NCBI GenBank assembly: GCA_004294495.1
Contig: REAS01000046.1
Location: forward strand, 1-36,365
Reading direction: 5' to 3'
DNA from: Sphingobacteriales bacterium
Lineage (GTDB): Bacteria > Bacteroidota > Bacteroidia > Sphingobacteriales > Sphingobacteriaceae
Length of the DNA stretch: 36,365 nucleotides
Shown here: in pieces, positions 17,159 through 24,760 of the stretch
Layout: each line of letters begins with the position of its first letter
Position numbering within the stretch: position 1 is the stretch's first letter
Notes under the pieces: generated by a model
What the model saw: only the letters and a program-made list of their open reading frames with translations
Told to the model about the DNA's origin: nothing
Databases searched by the model: none
Made by a program: the position numbers and the translations under genes

Positions 17159-17516
17159 TTTGTTCTTCTTTTTCTCAAACTGTGGTATAGAAAAATTTCC
17201 CATTAAATATGTCTACGATAGGGGACGGCCTAGCTGTTGTTTGGAGAGGGAGGCCAATAAATTTTTTGTAGAAACTAACATAACGCACCAAATAAGCAAG
17301 TCGCAGCGTGTTGCACAAACGATGTTAAGGCACTAACTTTGTTACCACGCCTTGAATTGCGCCGTTAAAAATTTATGGAGCATACCCGACAAACAATTGC
17401 AAGCCTTGATTTTTTCTTTCTTTTTCATCAAGGAAAAAGAAATTAAAAAAAAATGTCTAATTGTTAGATATGATTAAACCGCTAATTAGCATTAAAATAA
17501 AATATTTAAAAAACCA
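17159..17516. other. Intergenic region with repeat fragments, no gene
   Basis: This 358-nt stretch lies between the hydrolase gene and the rpsT promoter, and no convincing ORF or tRNA was found in it. It holds the 19-bp word at 17216-17234, which recurs at the window end (36333-36351) with one change, and a perfect hairpin TTTCTTTTTC-ATCAAG-GAAAAAGAAA (17417-17442). It looks like a patchwork of repeat remnants. Confidence 0.5.
17417..17442. repeat. Perfect 10-bp stem hairpin
   Basis: Arms 17417-17426 and 17433-17442 are exact complements around the loop ATCAAG. An A-run follows on the plus strand. It could terminate transcription from upstream, or be a dispersed repeat. Confidence 0.5.
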
Positions 17517-17547
17517 TTTGTATTTTAGTTTTTTAGGCTTATATTTG
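17517..17547 (+). promoter_or_regulatory. Promoter of rpsT, Bacteroidota type
   Basis: TTTG at 17517-17520 and TATATTTG at 17540-17547 are separated by exactly 19 nt, matching the -33 TTTG / -7 TAnnTTTG consensus. It is the clearest promoter in the window and predicts an rpsT leader of about 40 nt. Confidence 0.85.
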
Positions 17548-17551
17548 CAAT

Positions 17552-17563
17552 CCGTTAAAACGG
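17552..17563 (+). promoter_or_regulatory. Small palindrome at the start of the rpsT leader
   Basis: CCGTT-AA-AACGG lies at or just after the predicted transcription start. It could be a leader hairpin affecting stability or S20 feedback control (inference; S20 autoregulation is known in E. coli). Confidence 0.4.
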
Positions 17564-17593
17564 GATAATTAATAAGAGATAACGAGCTAAAAA

Positions 17594-17845
17594 ATGGCAA
17601 ATCATAAATCAACACTAAAAAGAATAAGATCAAACGTAGCTAAACGCTTACGTAACCGTTACCAAGCTAAAACTACTAGAACCTTTATTAAAAGGTTAAG
17701 AGCTTCGGTTACTAAAGAAGAAGGTTTGGCTTTATTGCCTAAAGTATCTTCGATGTTAGATCGTTTAGCCAAAAAAAATGTAATTCACAAAAATAAAGCT
17801 GCAAACAACAAATCTAAACTTGCAAAATTTGTAAACGCTTTGTAG
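17594..17845 (+). CDS. rpsT: 30S ribosomal protein S20
   Basis: An 83-aa, very Lys/Arg-rich helical protein of the 30S subunit that binds 16S rRNA and helps assembly. The start MANHKSTLKRIRSN and the C-terminal IHKNKAANNKSKLAKFVNAL are family hallmarks. Length is normal. It has its own promoter (17517-17547) and is followed by a strong terminator at 17862-17898, so it is a single-gene unit. Confidence 0.97.
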   Translation: MANHKSTLKRIRSNVAKRLRNRYQAKTTRTFIKRLRASVTKEEGLALLPKVSSMLDRLAKKNVIHKNKAANNKSKLAKFVNAL

Positions 17846-17861
17846 GCAAACAAAATATTTT

Positions 17862-17898
17862 AAAACGGAGATTGATTTTTTATCAGTCTCCGTTTTTT
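17862..17898 (+). terminator. Rho-independent terminator of rpsT
   Basis: The stem AAACGGAGATTGAT pairs with ATCAGTCTCCGTTT across a short T-rich loop, with one G:T-type pair, and a run of nine T follows. It starts 16 nt after the rpsT stop codon. Confidence 0.9.
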
Positions 17899-17932
17899 TT
17901 TGTCTTACTTTTTTGTTATACATTGCCTTAAT

Positions 17933-18634
17933 ATGCAACCTTACGAAGATAAAATAACCATAAAAAATTGGGCCGAGGAAGATAGACCACGAGAAAAACT
18001 GCTTTTAAAAGGTAGGAGGGCATTAACCGATGCCGAGCTTATTGCAATTTTAATTGGGTCGGGTAGTGTTACCGAAACAGCTGTAGAGTTAAGTAAACGC
18101 ATTTTACACCAATACAGCAATGATTTATCGGTACTGGGCAAACAATCGGTAACCGAGCTTTGCAAATTTAAAGGCATTGGCGAAGCTAAAGCAATAGCCA
18201 TAATTGCTGGTTTAGAACTTGGCCGTCGTAGGCAAGATACCGCCGAACCCGAGATGGTAAAAATTACGCATTCTAAAAATATTTTTGATGTACTGTGTTA
18301 CGATTTTAACGATATTTTACACGAAGAGTTTTGGATTTTGTTGCTAAACAGAAGCAACTTCGTACTATCTAAACACAAAGTTAGTAGCGGTGGTACGGCT
18401 GGTACTGTTGTAGATGCACAAATTATTTTTAAAATTGCTATTCAAAACAATGCATCATCGTTAATTTTAGCCCACAACCACCCATCGGGCAGTTTAAAAC
18501 CTAGCCAAGCAGATATAAAACTTACAAAAAAAATGGTTGAAGCCGGTAAAATGTTAGACATACAAGTTTTAGACCATTTAATATTTGCCGAAAAGCATTA
18601 TTTTAGTTTTGCCGACAATAGTATGTTGGTATAA
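17933..18634 (+). CDS. radC: RadC family JAMM-domain protein
   Basis: A 233-aa RadC-like protein. A helix-hairpin-helix region (CKFKGIGEAKAIAI, 77-90) precedes the JAMM/MPN domain, with HNHPSG (His181, His183) and Asp194 forming the metal site and an acidic Glu near 131-132. JAMM proteins are zinc-dependent isopeptidase-like enzymes. The role of RadC is unsettled, and the old DNA-repair link has been withdrawn. I start at ATG 17933 because a more upstream TTG lies inside the rpsT terminator. It ends 89 nt before pheT, which has its own promoter signal. Confidence 0.92.
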   Translation: MQPYEDKITIKNWAEEDRPREKLLLKGRRALTDAELIAILIGSGSVTETAVELSKRILHQYSNDLSVLGKQSVTELCKFKGIGEAKAIAIIAGLELGRRRQDTAEPEMVKITHSKNIFDVLCYDFNDILHEEFWILLLNRSNFVLSKHKVSSGGTAGTVVDAQIIFKIAIQNNASSLILAHNHPSGSLKPSQADIKLTKKMVEAGKMLDIQVLDHLIFAEKHYFSFADNSMLV

Positions 18635-18668
18635 ATGTGCAAAAAATTTAATGTTTCCCTTAAATTCC

Positions 18669-18676
18669 TACTTTTG
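18669..18676 (+). promoter_or_regulatory. Predicted -7 element upstream of pheT
   Basis: TACTTTTG matches TAnnTTTG, 47 nt before the pheT ATG. The expected -33 position reads TTT within TTTAATG, so the match is partial. Confidence 0.5.
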
Positions 18677-18723
18677 CAAATAATTATAAAAATATAATAA
18701 CAAATATTGCCTCAATTTAAAAA

Positions 18724-21126
18724 ATGAAAATATCGTACAACTGGCTTAAAACATTTATAAACACCAATTTAGAGCCTCAACAAATATCAACCATCTTAAC
18801 AAATATAGGTTTAGAGGTAGAAAGCCTAGACGAAGTGCAAGCCGTACCTGGCGGTTTAAAAGGTTTGGTGGTAGGCCACGTTTTAACCTGTGTACAACAC
18901 CCCAATGCCGATAGATTACGCATTACCCAAGTTAACGTAGGTTTAGAAAATCCTTTGCAAATAGTTTGTGGTGCGCCAAATGTTGCGGCTGGGCAAAAAG
19001 TAATTGTTGCCACGGTGGGTTGTACCGTTTACCCCTTGGCGGGAGATGCTTTTGCGATTAATAAATCTAAAATACGTGGCGAAGTATCGGAAGGGATGAT
19101 TTGTGCCGAAGACGAAATAGGCTTAGGCAAAGGCCATGATGGTATTTTGGTTTTACCTGAAGATACCGAAATAGGTTTGCCAGCTAAAAATTATTTTAAA
19201 TTAAATGATGATTATTTGTTTGAAATTGGGCTTACCCCCAACCGGGCCGATGCTACATCGCACTTGGGCGTAGCTCGAGATTTAGCCGCATATTTAAAAA
19301 CCAATATTACCAAACCTAACGTTGATGCATTTAAAACCGATAATGAAAACCTTTTTATACATGTTTTGGTTGAAGATGAAATAGCTGCACCACGCTACTC
19401 GGGCTTAACTATATCGGGCATTACGGTAGCGCCATCGCCTAAATGGCTTACCGAAAAACTGGCTGTAATAGGTGTTAAAGCCATTAACAATGTGGTTGAT
19501 GCTACCAATTATGTTTTACATGATTTAGGGCAGCCTTTACACGCTTTTGATGCCGATGAAATTGCTGGTCATAAAATTATAGTAAAAAAATGTGCCGAGG
19601 GGACTTTATTTACCACTTTAGATGGTGTAGAGCGTAAGTTAACTGCCAACGATTTAATGATTTGTGATGCCGAAAAACCATTGTGTATTGCCGGTGTTTA
19701 TGGCGGTTTACAATCGGGCGTAAGCCAAAAAACCACTTCCATATTTTTAGAGAGTGCGTATTTTAATGCGGTATCGGTACGTAAAACATCTAAACTACAT
19801 AACTTAAAAACCGATGCTTCTTTTAGGTTTGAGCGTGGTACCGACCCGGAGATTACCGTTTACGCTCTTAAGCGAGCAGCTTTATTAATTCAGGAACTGG
19901 CTGGTGGTACCATATCGTCGAACATTTTTGATAACTACCCCAACCCAATACCTGCTTTTGATGTTGAACTTAGCTACGCTCATGTACAACAATTGATAGG
20001 AAAAAACATCCCGGAAACGGAAATAAAAGCCATTATACAAAGTTTAGCCATTGATATTGTAGTCGAAGACAGCCAAAAACTACAACTAAAAATACCCACT
20101 TACCGTGTAGATGTTACCCGCGATGTTGATGTTATTGAAGAGATTTTAAGAATTTATGGTTACGATAATATTGAAATTCCTGCTAAAATAAACGCATCGT
20201 TAAACAACATTAGCAAGCCCGATAAAGATACTTTACAAAACCACATTGCCGATAGTTTAAGTGCTAATGGTTTTTTTGAGATGTTAAGCAATTCGCTTAC
20301 AAAATCATCGTACCCAAATAACCAAAACGAAACCATTAAGATACTAAACCCATTAAGCTCGGATTTAGATGTAATGCGACAAACTTTGTTGTATAATGGT
20401 TTAGAGGCCATTAGCTATAATCAAAATCGCAAAGCTAGCGATTTAAAATTGTACGAGTTTGGTAAAACCTACCATTTAATTGATGAAAAATTTAAAGAAA
20501 TAAACCACCTTTCACTTTTTATTACAGGCAATTTACAGGCCGAAAACTGGCAGCAAAAACAAACAGAGGTTTCGTTTTTTAACACCAAAAACTGGGTTGA
20601 TGGCGTTTTATCTCGCTTAGGCATCAATAACTTAATTACCGATGATGGTGCAAACCCACATTTTGCGTATAGCCTGCAATATAAAAAAGGCGACAAGGTT
20701 TTAGTAGAGTTTGGTGCCGTAGCAAAACCTATTTTAAAAAGTTTTGGTATTGATAAACCTGTTTTTTACGCTAATTTTAATTGGGATTTAGTTTTAAAAA
20801 CGGTAAAAAACAATAAAATATTTTTTCAAGAGATATCTAAGTTTCCGGCCGTAAGACGAGATTTATCTTTGCTGATAGATACCGATATTACTTTTGCCCA
20901 ACTGCATAAAATAGCCTCTAAAACCGAAAAAAGTCTTTTAAAAACCGTAAACGTTTTTGATGTTTATGTGGGCGATAAACTCCCGGAAGGAAAAAAATCG
21001 TATGCCTTAAGCTTTATTTTACAAGACGACGATAAAACCCTAACCGATAAACAAATTGATAGCGTAATGCAAAAGTTGATATTTAATTTAGAAAAAGAAG
21101 CAAAGGCGGAGGTTAGGAAGGGGTAG
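18724..21126 (+). CDS. pheT: Phenylalanine--tRNA ligase beta subunit
   Basis: An 800-aa subunit of the alpha2-beta2 PheRS. It begins MKISYNWLKTFI, then the OB-fold tRNA-binding domain (about 40-155, GLVVGHVLTC onward). Next come the B3/B4 editing region (NNVVDATNYVLHDLGQPLHAFDAD), the B5 domain near 400-480 (YRVDVTRDVDVIEEILRIYGYDNI) and the C-terminal anticodon-binding FDX-ACB domain (KFPAVRRDLSLLID). Length is normal. No pheS is in the window, so the subunits are encoded apart. The stop codon is followed 9 nt later by the first decamer of the S23 array. Confidence 0.97.
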   Translation: MKISYNWLKTFINTNLEPQQISTILTNIGLEVESLDEVQAVPGGLKGLVVGHVLTCVQHPNADRLRITQVNVGLENPLQIVCGAPNVAAGQKVIVATVGCTVYPLAGDAFAINKSKIRGEVSEGMICAEDEIGLGKGHDGILVLPEDTEIGLPAKNYFKLNDDYLFEIGLTPNRADATSHLGVARDLAAYLKTNITKPNVDAFKTDNENLFIHVLVEDEIAAPRYSGLTISGITVAPSPKWLTEKLAVIGVKAINNVVDATNYVLHDLGQPLHAFDADEIAGHKIIVKKCAEGTLFTTLDGVERKLTANDLMICDAEKPLCIAGVYGGLQSGVSQKTTSIFLESAYFNAVSVRKTSKLHNLKTDASFRFERGTDPEITVYALKRAALLIQELAGGTISSNIFDNYPNPIPAFDVELSYAHVQQLIGKNIPETEIKAIIQSLAIDIVVEDSQKLQLKIPTYRVDVTRDVDVIEEILRIYGYDNIEIPAKINASLNNISKPDKDTLQNHIADSLSANGFFEMLSNSLTKSSYPNNQNETIKILNPLSSDLDVMRQTLLYNGLEAISYNQNRKASDLKLYEFGKTYHLIDEKFKEINHLSLFITGNLQAENWQQKQTEVSFFNTKNWVDGVLSRLGINNLITDDGANPHFAYSLQYKKGDKVLVEFGAVAKPILKSFGIDKPVFYANFNWDLVLKTVKNNKIFFQEISKFPAVRRDLSLLIDTDITFAQLHKIASKTEKSLLKTVNVFDVYVGDKLPEGKKSYALSFILQDDDKTLTDKQIDSVMQKLIFNLEKEAKAEVRKG

Positions 21127-21134
21127 GGGGAATA

Positions 21135-21447
21135 GTTGTAAGTCAAAATAGTTAATTAGTCGTAAGTCAAAATTGTCGTAAGTCAAAATAGTTAATTAGT
21201 CGTAAGTCAAAATAGTCGTAAGTCAAAATAGTCTTTACCATCGTTCAATTAAAGACTATCTACACCAGATAAATGACTTACGACTAAAAAAGACTTACGA
21301 CTAAAAAAAAGACTATCTACACCAAACAAATGACCTACGACTATAAAAAACCAAACAAATGACTTACGACTAAAATAACTTACGACTAAAAAAAGACTAT
21401 AACACGCCAAAAAAATGACTTACGACTTAAAAAAGACTTACGACTAA
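21135..21447. repeat. Left decamer array of the S23 element
   Basis: Five copies of GTCGTAAGTC (starts 21135, 21159, 21175, 21199, 21215; the first has one change) run at alternating 24- and 16-bp steps, giving a 40-bp higher unit. A hairpin follows (arms 21228-21237 and 21250-21259). Then come seven copies of the reverse complement GACTTACGAC (starts 21275, 21292, 21332, 21361, 21377, 21417, 21435; two have one change). Between them are spacers of two recurring types, containing CTATCTACACCA or CTATAACACGCCA. The array fills the space from pheT to the S23 start. Confidence 0.9.
21214..21286 (+). repeat. 73-bp core repeat, left copy
   Basis: This 73-bp block recurs at 21859-21931 with a single change (G at 21268 against A). 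It folds as a 12-bp outer stem (21214-21225 with 21274-21285) and a 10-bp inner stem (21228-21237 with 21250-21259) around the loop CCATCGTTCAAT. Confidence 0.9.
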
Positions 21448-21452
21448 ATACT

Positions 21453-21812
21453 ATGATTATAAACAAATTCGAAGATATTATTGCTTGGCAAAAGGCGCAA
21501 GATTTAGCAGTTGAAATCTATTTTATTTTTAAAGATTCTCGAGATTTTGGCTTTAAAGACCAAATACAAAGGGCTTCTGTTTCGGTATCAAATAATATTG
21601 CAGAAGGTTTTGATAGAATGAGTGATAAAGAATTTGTTAGATTTTTATATATTGCATTAGCATCTTGTAGCGAAGTAAAATCAATGTTATATTTAACAGA
21701 AAGATTGAATTATTTAAACAAAGAACAAACCAAGCCGATTATTGATAAAACAAACGAAATTGGCAAAATTATAAGAGGGTTAATAAAAGTGTTGTCGGTA
21801 AAATTAATTTAG
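21453..21812 (+). CDS. Four-helix-bundle protein, S23/IVP family
   Basis: A 119-aa protein of the 23S rRNA intervening-sequence (S23/IVP) family, related in fold to Avd of diversity-generating retroelements. Hallmarks are the N-terminal IIAWQKAQDLAVEIYFIF (about 9-26), QIQRASVSVSNNIAEGF (37-53, with the conserved NIAEG) and FLYIALASCSEV (64-75). The family is helical and basic, and is thought to bind nucleic acid; its function is not established. There is no rRNA here. Instead the ATG lies 8 nt after the last decamer of the left array, and the TAG stop overlaps the first decamer of the right array, so gene and arrays form one unit placed between pheT and the zapA cluster. Confidence 0.88.
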   Translation: MIINKFEDIIAWQKAQDLAVEIYFIFKDSRDFGFKDQIQRASVSVSNNIAEGFDRMSDKEFVRFLYIALASCSEVKSMLYLTERLNYLNKEQTKPIIDKTNEIGKIIRGLIKVLSVKLI

Positions 21813-22205
21813 TCGTAAGTCGATTTAGTCAAGATAGTCAATCAGTCGTAAGTCAATTAGTCGTAAGTCAAAATAGTCTTTACCATCGTTCAATTAAAGA
21901 CTATCTACACCAAATAAATGACTTACGACTATCTACATCAAACAAATGACTTACGACTAAAAAAGACTTACGACTAAAAAAACTATCTACGCCATACAAA
22001 TGACTTACGACTATAACACGCCAAAAAAATGACTTACGACTATTTTGACTTACGACTATAACACAGCAAACAAATGACTTACGACTAAAAAAATGACTTA
22101 CGACTGAAAAAAGACTATAACACGCCAAACAAATGACTTACGACTAAAAAAAGACTATCTACACCAAACAAATGACTTACGACTTAAAAAAGACTTACGA
22201 CTAAA
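21812..22205. repeat. Right decamer array of the S23 element
   Basis: Three GTCGTAAGTC copies (starts 21812, 21845, 21860), the same central hairpin, then eleven exact GACTTACGAC copies (21920, 21948, 21965, 22002, 22031, 22047, 22076, 22095, 22135, 22174, 22192). The spacers are the same two types as on the left. The final 34 bases match the end of the left array, so near-identical sequence precedes both the S23 ATG and the ATG at 22209. Confidence 0.9.
21859..21931 (+). repeat. 73-bp core repeat, right copy
   Basis: Direct copy of 21214-21286 with one difference, 645 bp downstream. It carries the same two-part stem and the loop CCATCGTTCAAT, and the two copies bracket the S23 gene. Confidence 0.9.
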
Positions 22206-22208
22206 GCC

Positions 22209-22499
22209 ATGTCCGAAATCTCTCAAAAATTAAACTCCGTTTTAGAACGAACCCAAAAGTTGGTTGAATTTGCGCAAGCATTACAAGAGCATAACGACTT
22301 ATTAAGTTTAGAAAACCAAAACGTAAAAAATGCACTGCAAACCAGTGAAAATAAGTGCAAAGAGGTGGATGAAAAGCTGCGAATTTTACAGCTTGCAAAA
22401 AGTTTTGAAGGTACAAATGAAAAAACACTTGATATGAAGCAAAAAATTAACGATTTTGTGCGAGAAATTGATAAGTGCATAGTATTGCTAAAAAAGTAA
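22209..22499 (+). CDS. Small coiled-coil protein upstream of zapA
   Basis: A 96-aa, charged, helical protein with heptad-like spacing of Leu/Val through residues 5-70 (KLNSVLERTQKLVEFAQAL, LLSLENQNVKNAL). It has no signal peptide or membrane segment. No family is recognised. It is 21 nt upstream of zapA, so it may be a division-linked partner, comparable in size and coiled-coil character to ZapB, but there is no direct evidence of homology. The S23 repeat array ends 3 nt before its ATG, so the array has replaced or displaced its native upstream region. Confidence 0.75.
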   Translation: MSEISQKLNSVLERTQKLVEFAQALQEHNDLLSLENQNVKNALQTSENKCKEVDEKLRILQLAKSFEGTNEKTLDMKQKINDFVREIDKCIVLLKK

Positions 22500-22520
22500 T
22501 AGGTGAAATAAAACACTCTG

Positions 22521-22811
22521 ATGGGAGAAATCTCTATAAAAATAAATATTGCCGACCGTATTTATCCTTTAACAATAAATACTGAAGAAGAGGAAATTGT
22601 GAGGCGAGCAGCCAAAATGATAAACGACCGTATAAAAGAGTTTCAAGACAATTATGCGGTAAAAGATAAGCAAGATTTGCTTTCTATGTGTGTGTTGCAT
22701 TACGCAACTAGTACCATAAAAGCAGAAAAAAAAGTTAGTACTTCAGATACTAACATTGCCGACCAAGTTTACAAATTGGATAGTTTGCTAGATGATTTTT
22801 TTGGAAAATAA
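22521..22811 (+). CDS. zapA: Cell division protein ZapA
   Basis: A 96-aa ZapA, which binds and bundles FtsZ at midcell. The start ISIKINIADRIYPLTI is the N-terminal beta part, followed by EEEIVRRAAKMINDRIKEFQ and the C-terminal helix that forms the coiled-coil tetramer. Length is normal. It follows the small coiled-coil gene by 21 nt. rny lies 168 nt downstream. Confidence 0.88.
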   Translation: MGEISIKINIADRIYPLTINTEEEEIVRRAAKMINDRIKEFQDNYAVKDKQDLLSMCVLHYATSTIKAEKKVSTSDTNIADQVYKLDSLLDDFFGK

Positions 22812-22890
22812 GTTCGTAATAGGCTATTATACAGGATTTTACAATCTAACGATTGTTGAATTATTGTTTTATGATAAAGTTTAAATAGTG

Positions 22891-22898
22891 TAATTTTG
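22891..22898 (+). promoter_or_regulatory. Possible -7 element for rny
   Basis: TAATTTTG fits TAnnTTTG and lies 81 nt before the rny ATG. The nearest TTG is 24 nt upstream rather than about 19, so the match is weak. The 168-nt zapA-rny gap also holds ACAATC-TAAC-GATTGT (22841-22856), a possible weak hairpin, and nothing else clear. Confidence 0.35.
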
Positions 22899-22979
22899 CT
22901 TTTAAACTTTTTTACTTGGCTTTAGCAATCGCTATGTAGCTGTCTTATAATTTATCTTTTTATTATTTGAATTAAAATT

Positions 22980-24533
22980 ATGGAAATAATTATTTATGTG
23001 GTTATTGCATTTGCCGGTGGCATTGGTGCAGGCCGTTACCTTTTACGTAGCTTGCTAAAAAAGCAAGAAATAGCAGCCGAAATTAAAGTAAAAACAATTT
23101 TACAAGATGCCGAAAACAATGCCGAACTTTTAAAAAAGAACCGGTTGTTAGAAGCTAAAGAAAAGTTTTTACAACTAAAATCAGATCACGAGCAAGAGGT
23201 TAATCAAAAAAACATTGGTATTAGTCAGCGAGAAAATACGTTGAAACAAAAAGAACAATCTTTAAATCAAAAGTTAGAAAACCAAAACCGTAAAGATCAA
23301 GAGTTGGATACCCAAAAAATCCATTTCGAAAAACAAACCGAAATTGTATTAAAAAAACAACAAGAAGTTGAAGTTCTAAAAAATCAACACATTACCCAAT
23401 TAGAAGCCATTGCTGGGCTTACCGCCGAAGAAGCAAAAAGCCAAATGGAGGCCAACTTAAAGGAAGAAGCTCGCAGTACGGCTATGGCTCAAATTAAAGA
23501 TATTGTTGATGAAGCCAAACTTACCGCCGCAAAAGAAGCTAAAAAGGTAGTAATACAAACCATACAACGTACCGCAACCGAATCTGCAATTGAAAACACT
23601 GTTTCTATTTTTAATATTGATAACGATGAAATTAAAGGTAGAATTATTGGCCGAGAAGGTAGAAATATTAGAGCTTTAGAAGCAGCAACAGGTATAGAAA
23701 TTATTGTTGATGATACACCAGAGGCAATTATCCTATCGGGATTTGACCCTGTACGTCGCGAAATTGCTCGTTTAGCTTTACACCGTTTAGTTACCGATGG
23801 ACGTATTCACCCTGCCCGAATAGAGGAAGTAGTAGCTAAAACTCAAAAACAAATAGAGGAAGAAATAGTAGAAATTGGCGAACGTACAGTTATAGATTTA
23901 GGCATTCACGGTTTACACCCCGAGTTAATTAGAATGGTTGGCCGTATGCGTTACCGTTCATCGTACGGGCAAAACTTATTGCAACACTCACGCGAAGTTG
24001 CTAACTTTTGTGCAACCATGGCAAGCGAATTAGGTTTGAACGCTAAAATGGCTAAACGAGCGGGCCTATTACACGATATTGGTAAAGTACCCGATGATAA
24101 CCCCGAATTGCCACACGCTATTTTAGGTATGCAGCTTGCCGAAAAATACAAAGAACATCCAGAAATTTGCAATGCCATTGGTGCCCACCACGATGAAATT
24201 GAAATGACATCAATGATATCGCCAATTATACAAGCTTGCGATGCCATATCGGGTGCAAGGCCAGGTGCAAGACGAGAAATTGTTGAAAGCTATATTAAAC
24301 GCTTAAAAGAATTGGAAAGTTTAGCATTATCGTACCCTGGGGTTGAGAAAACATTTGCCATACAAGCAGGCCGAGAGTTACGTGTTGTTGTAGAAAGCGA
24401 AAAAATTACCGATGCTCAGTCCGAAATTTTGGCTGCAGATATATCAAATCGTATACAAACCGAAATGACCTACCCCGGCCAAATTAAAGTTACTGTAATT
24501 AGAGAAACCCGCTCTGTAGCCTACGCTAAGTAG
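22980..24533 (+). CDS. rny: Ribonuclease Y
   Basis: A 517-aa membrane-anchored endoribonuclease that starts mRNA decay. An N-terminal transmembrane helix (about 3-20) precedes a long charged coiled coil (about 30-190). The KH RNA-binding domain holds [19 protein letters not shown], and the HD nuclease domain has the metal-binding His-Asp in LLHDIGK and [10 protein letters not shown]. The conserved C-terminus ([20 protein letters not shown]) is intact. Length is normal. It is transcribed as a separate unit from zapA or with it. Confidence 0.96.
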   Translation: MEIIIYVVIAFAGGIGAGRYLLRSLLKKQEIAAEIKVKTILQDAENNAELLKKNRLLEAKEKFLQLKSDHEQEVNQKNIGISQRENTLKQKEQSLNQKLENQNRKDQELDTQKIHFEKQTEIVLKKQQEVEVLKNQHITQLEAIAGLTAEEAKSQMEANLKEEARSTAMAQIKDIVDEAKLTAAKEAKKVVIQTIQRTATESAIENTVSIFNIDNDEIKGRIIGREGRNIRALEAATGIEIIVDDTPEAIILSGFDPVRREIARLALHRLVTDGRIHPARIEEVVAKTQKQIEEEIVEIGERTVIDLGIHGLHPELIRMVGRMRYRSSYGQNLLQHSREVANFCATMASELGLNAKMAKRAGLLHDIGKVPDDNPELPHAILGMQLAEKYKEHPEICNAIGAHHDEIEMTSMISPIIQACDAISGARPGARREIVESYIKRLKELESLALSYPGVEKTFAIQAGRELRVVVESEKITDAQSEILAADISNRIQTEMTYPGQIKVTVIRETRSVAYAK

Positions 24534-24672
24534 AATTTTTTAATAACAACAAATGGTAAACTAAATATTAATTAATTTGGTTTGCCATTTTTGCTTTTAG
24601 CGAAATGTAACAACATTTTCCTGTCGTAATTTATTGATTGTTATATAGATATATTTATCTGTTGATTTTAAA

Positions 24673-24739
24673 TTAACATTAGCATCACCTTTACTTAATC
24701 CTTAGTTAACATACAGGTAACATTTGGCTAATACTTTTG
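24673..24739 (+). promoter_or_regulatory. PHO-box-like heptamer array and -7 box upstream of TonB receptor
   Basis: Five heptamers lie at exact 11-bp steps with 4-bp spacers: TTAACAT (24673), ATCACCT (24684), TTAATCC (24695), TTAACAT (24706), GTAACAT (24717). A TAnnTTTG-type box, TACTTTTG, follows at 24732-24739. No TTG lies at the proper -33 position, which is covered by the last two heptamers. This is the layout of an activator-dependent promoter with direct-repeat sites, as for PhoB. Confidence 0.6.
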
Positions 24740-24760
24740 TGCAAATTAAAAACAACAAAA

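Noticed and set aside
17159-17516. tRNA or other structured RNA before rpsT
   Set aside because: No cloverleaf with a T-arm GGTTC-type motif could be found; the hairpins fit repeats or a terminator better.
21901-22128. 75-aa minus-strand ORF
   Set aside because: It is made entirely of translated decamer repeats and has no independent support.
21135-22205. Decamer arrays as a CRISPR locus
   Set aside because: The unit is only 10 bp, spacers repeat in two types instead of being unique, the orientation flips at the centre, and no cas gene is near.
22223-22516. 97-aa minus-strand ORF opposite the coiled-coil gene
   Set aside because: Antisense shadow of the gene at 22209-22499; its Ser/Phe-rich composition is that of a reversed Lys/Glu-rich coiled coil.
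22812-22979. 6S or other small RNA between zapA and rny
   Set aside because: zapA-linked 6S RNA is known in Proteobacteria, but here only a weak hairpin (22841-22856) and a partial promoter are visible; no 6S-like long stem with central bubble could be drawn.
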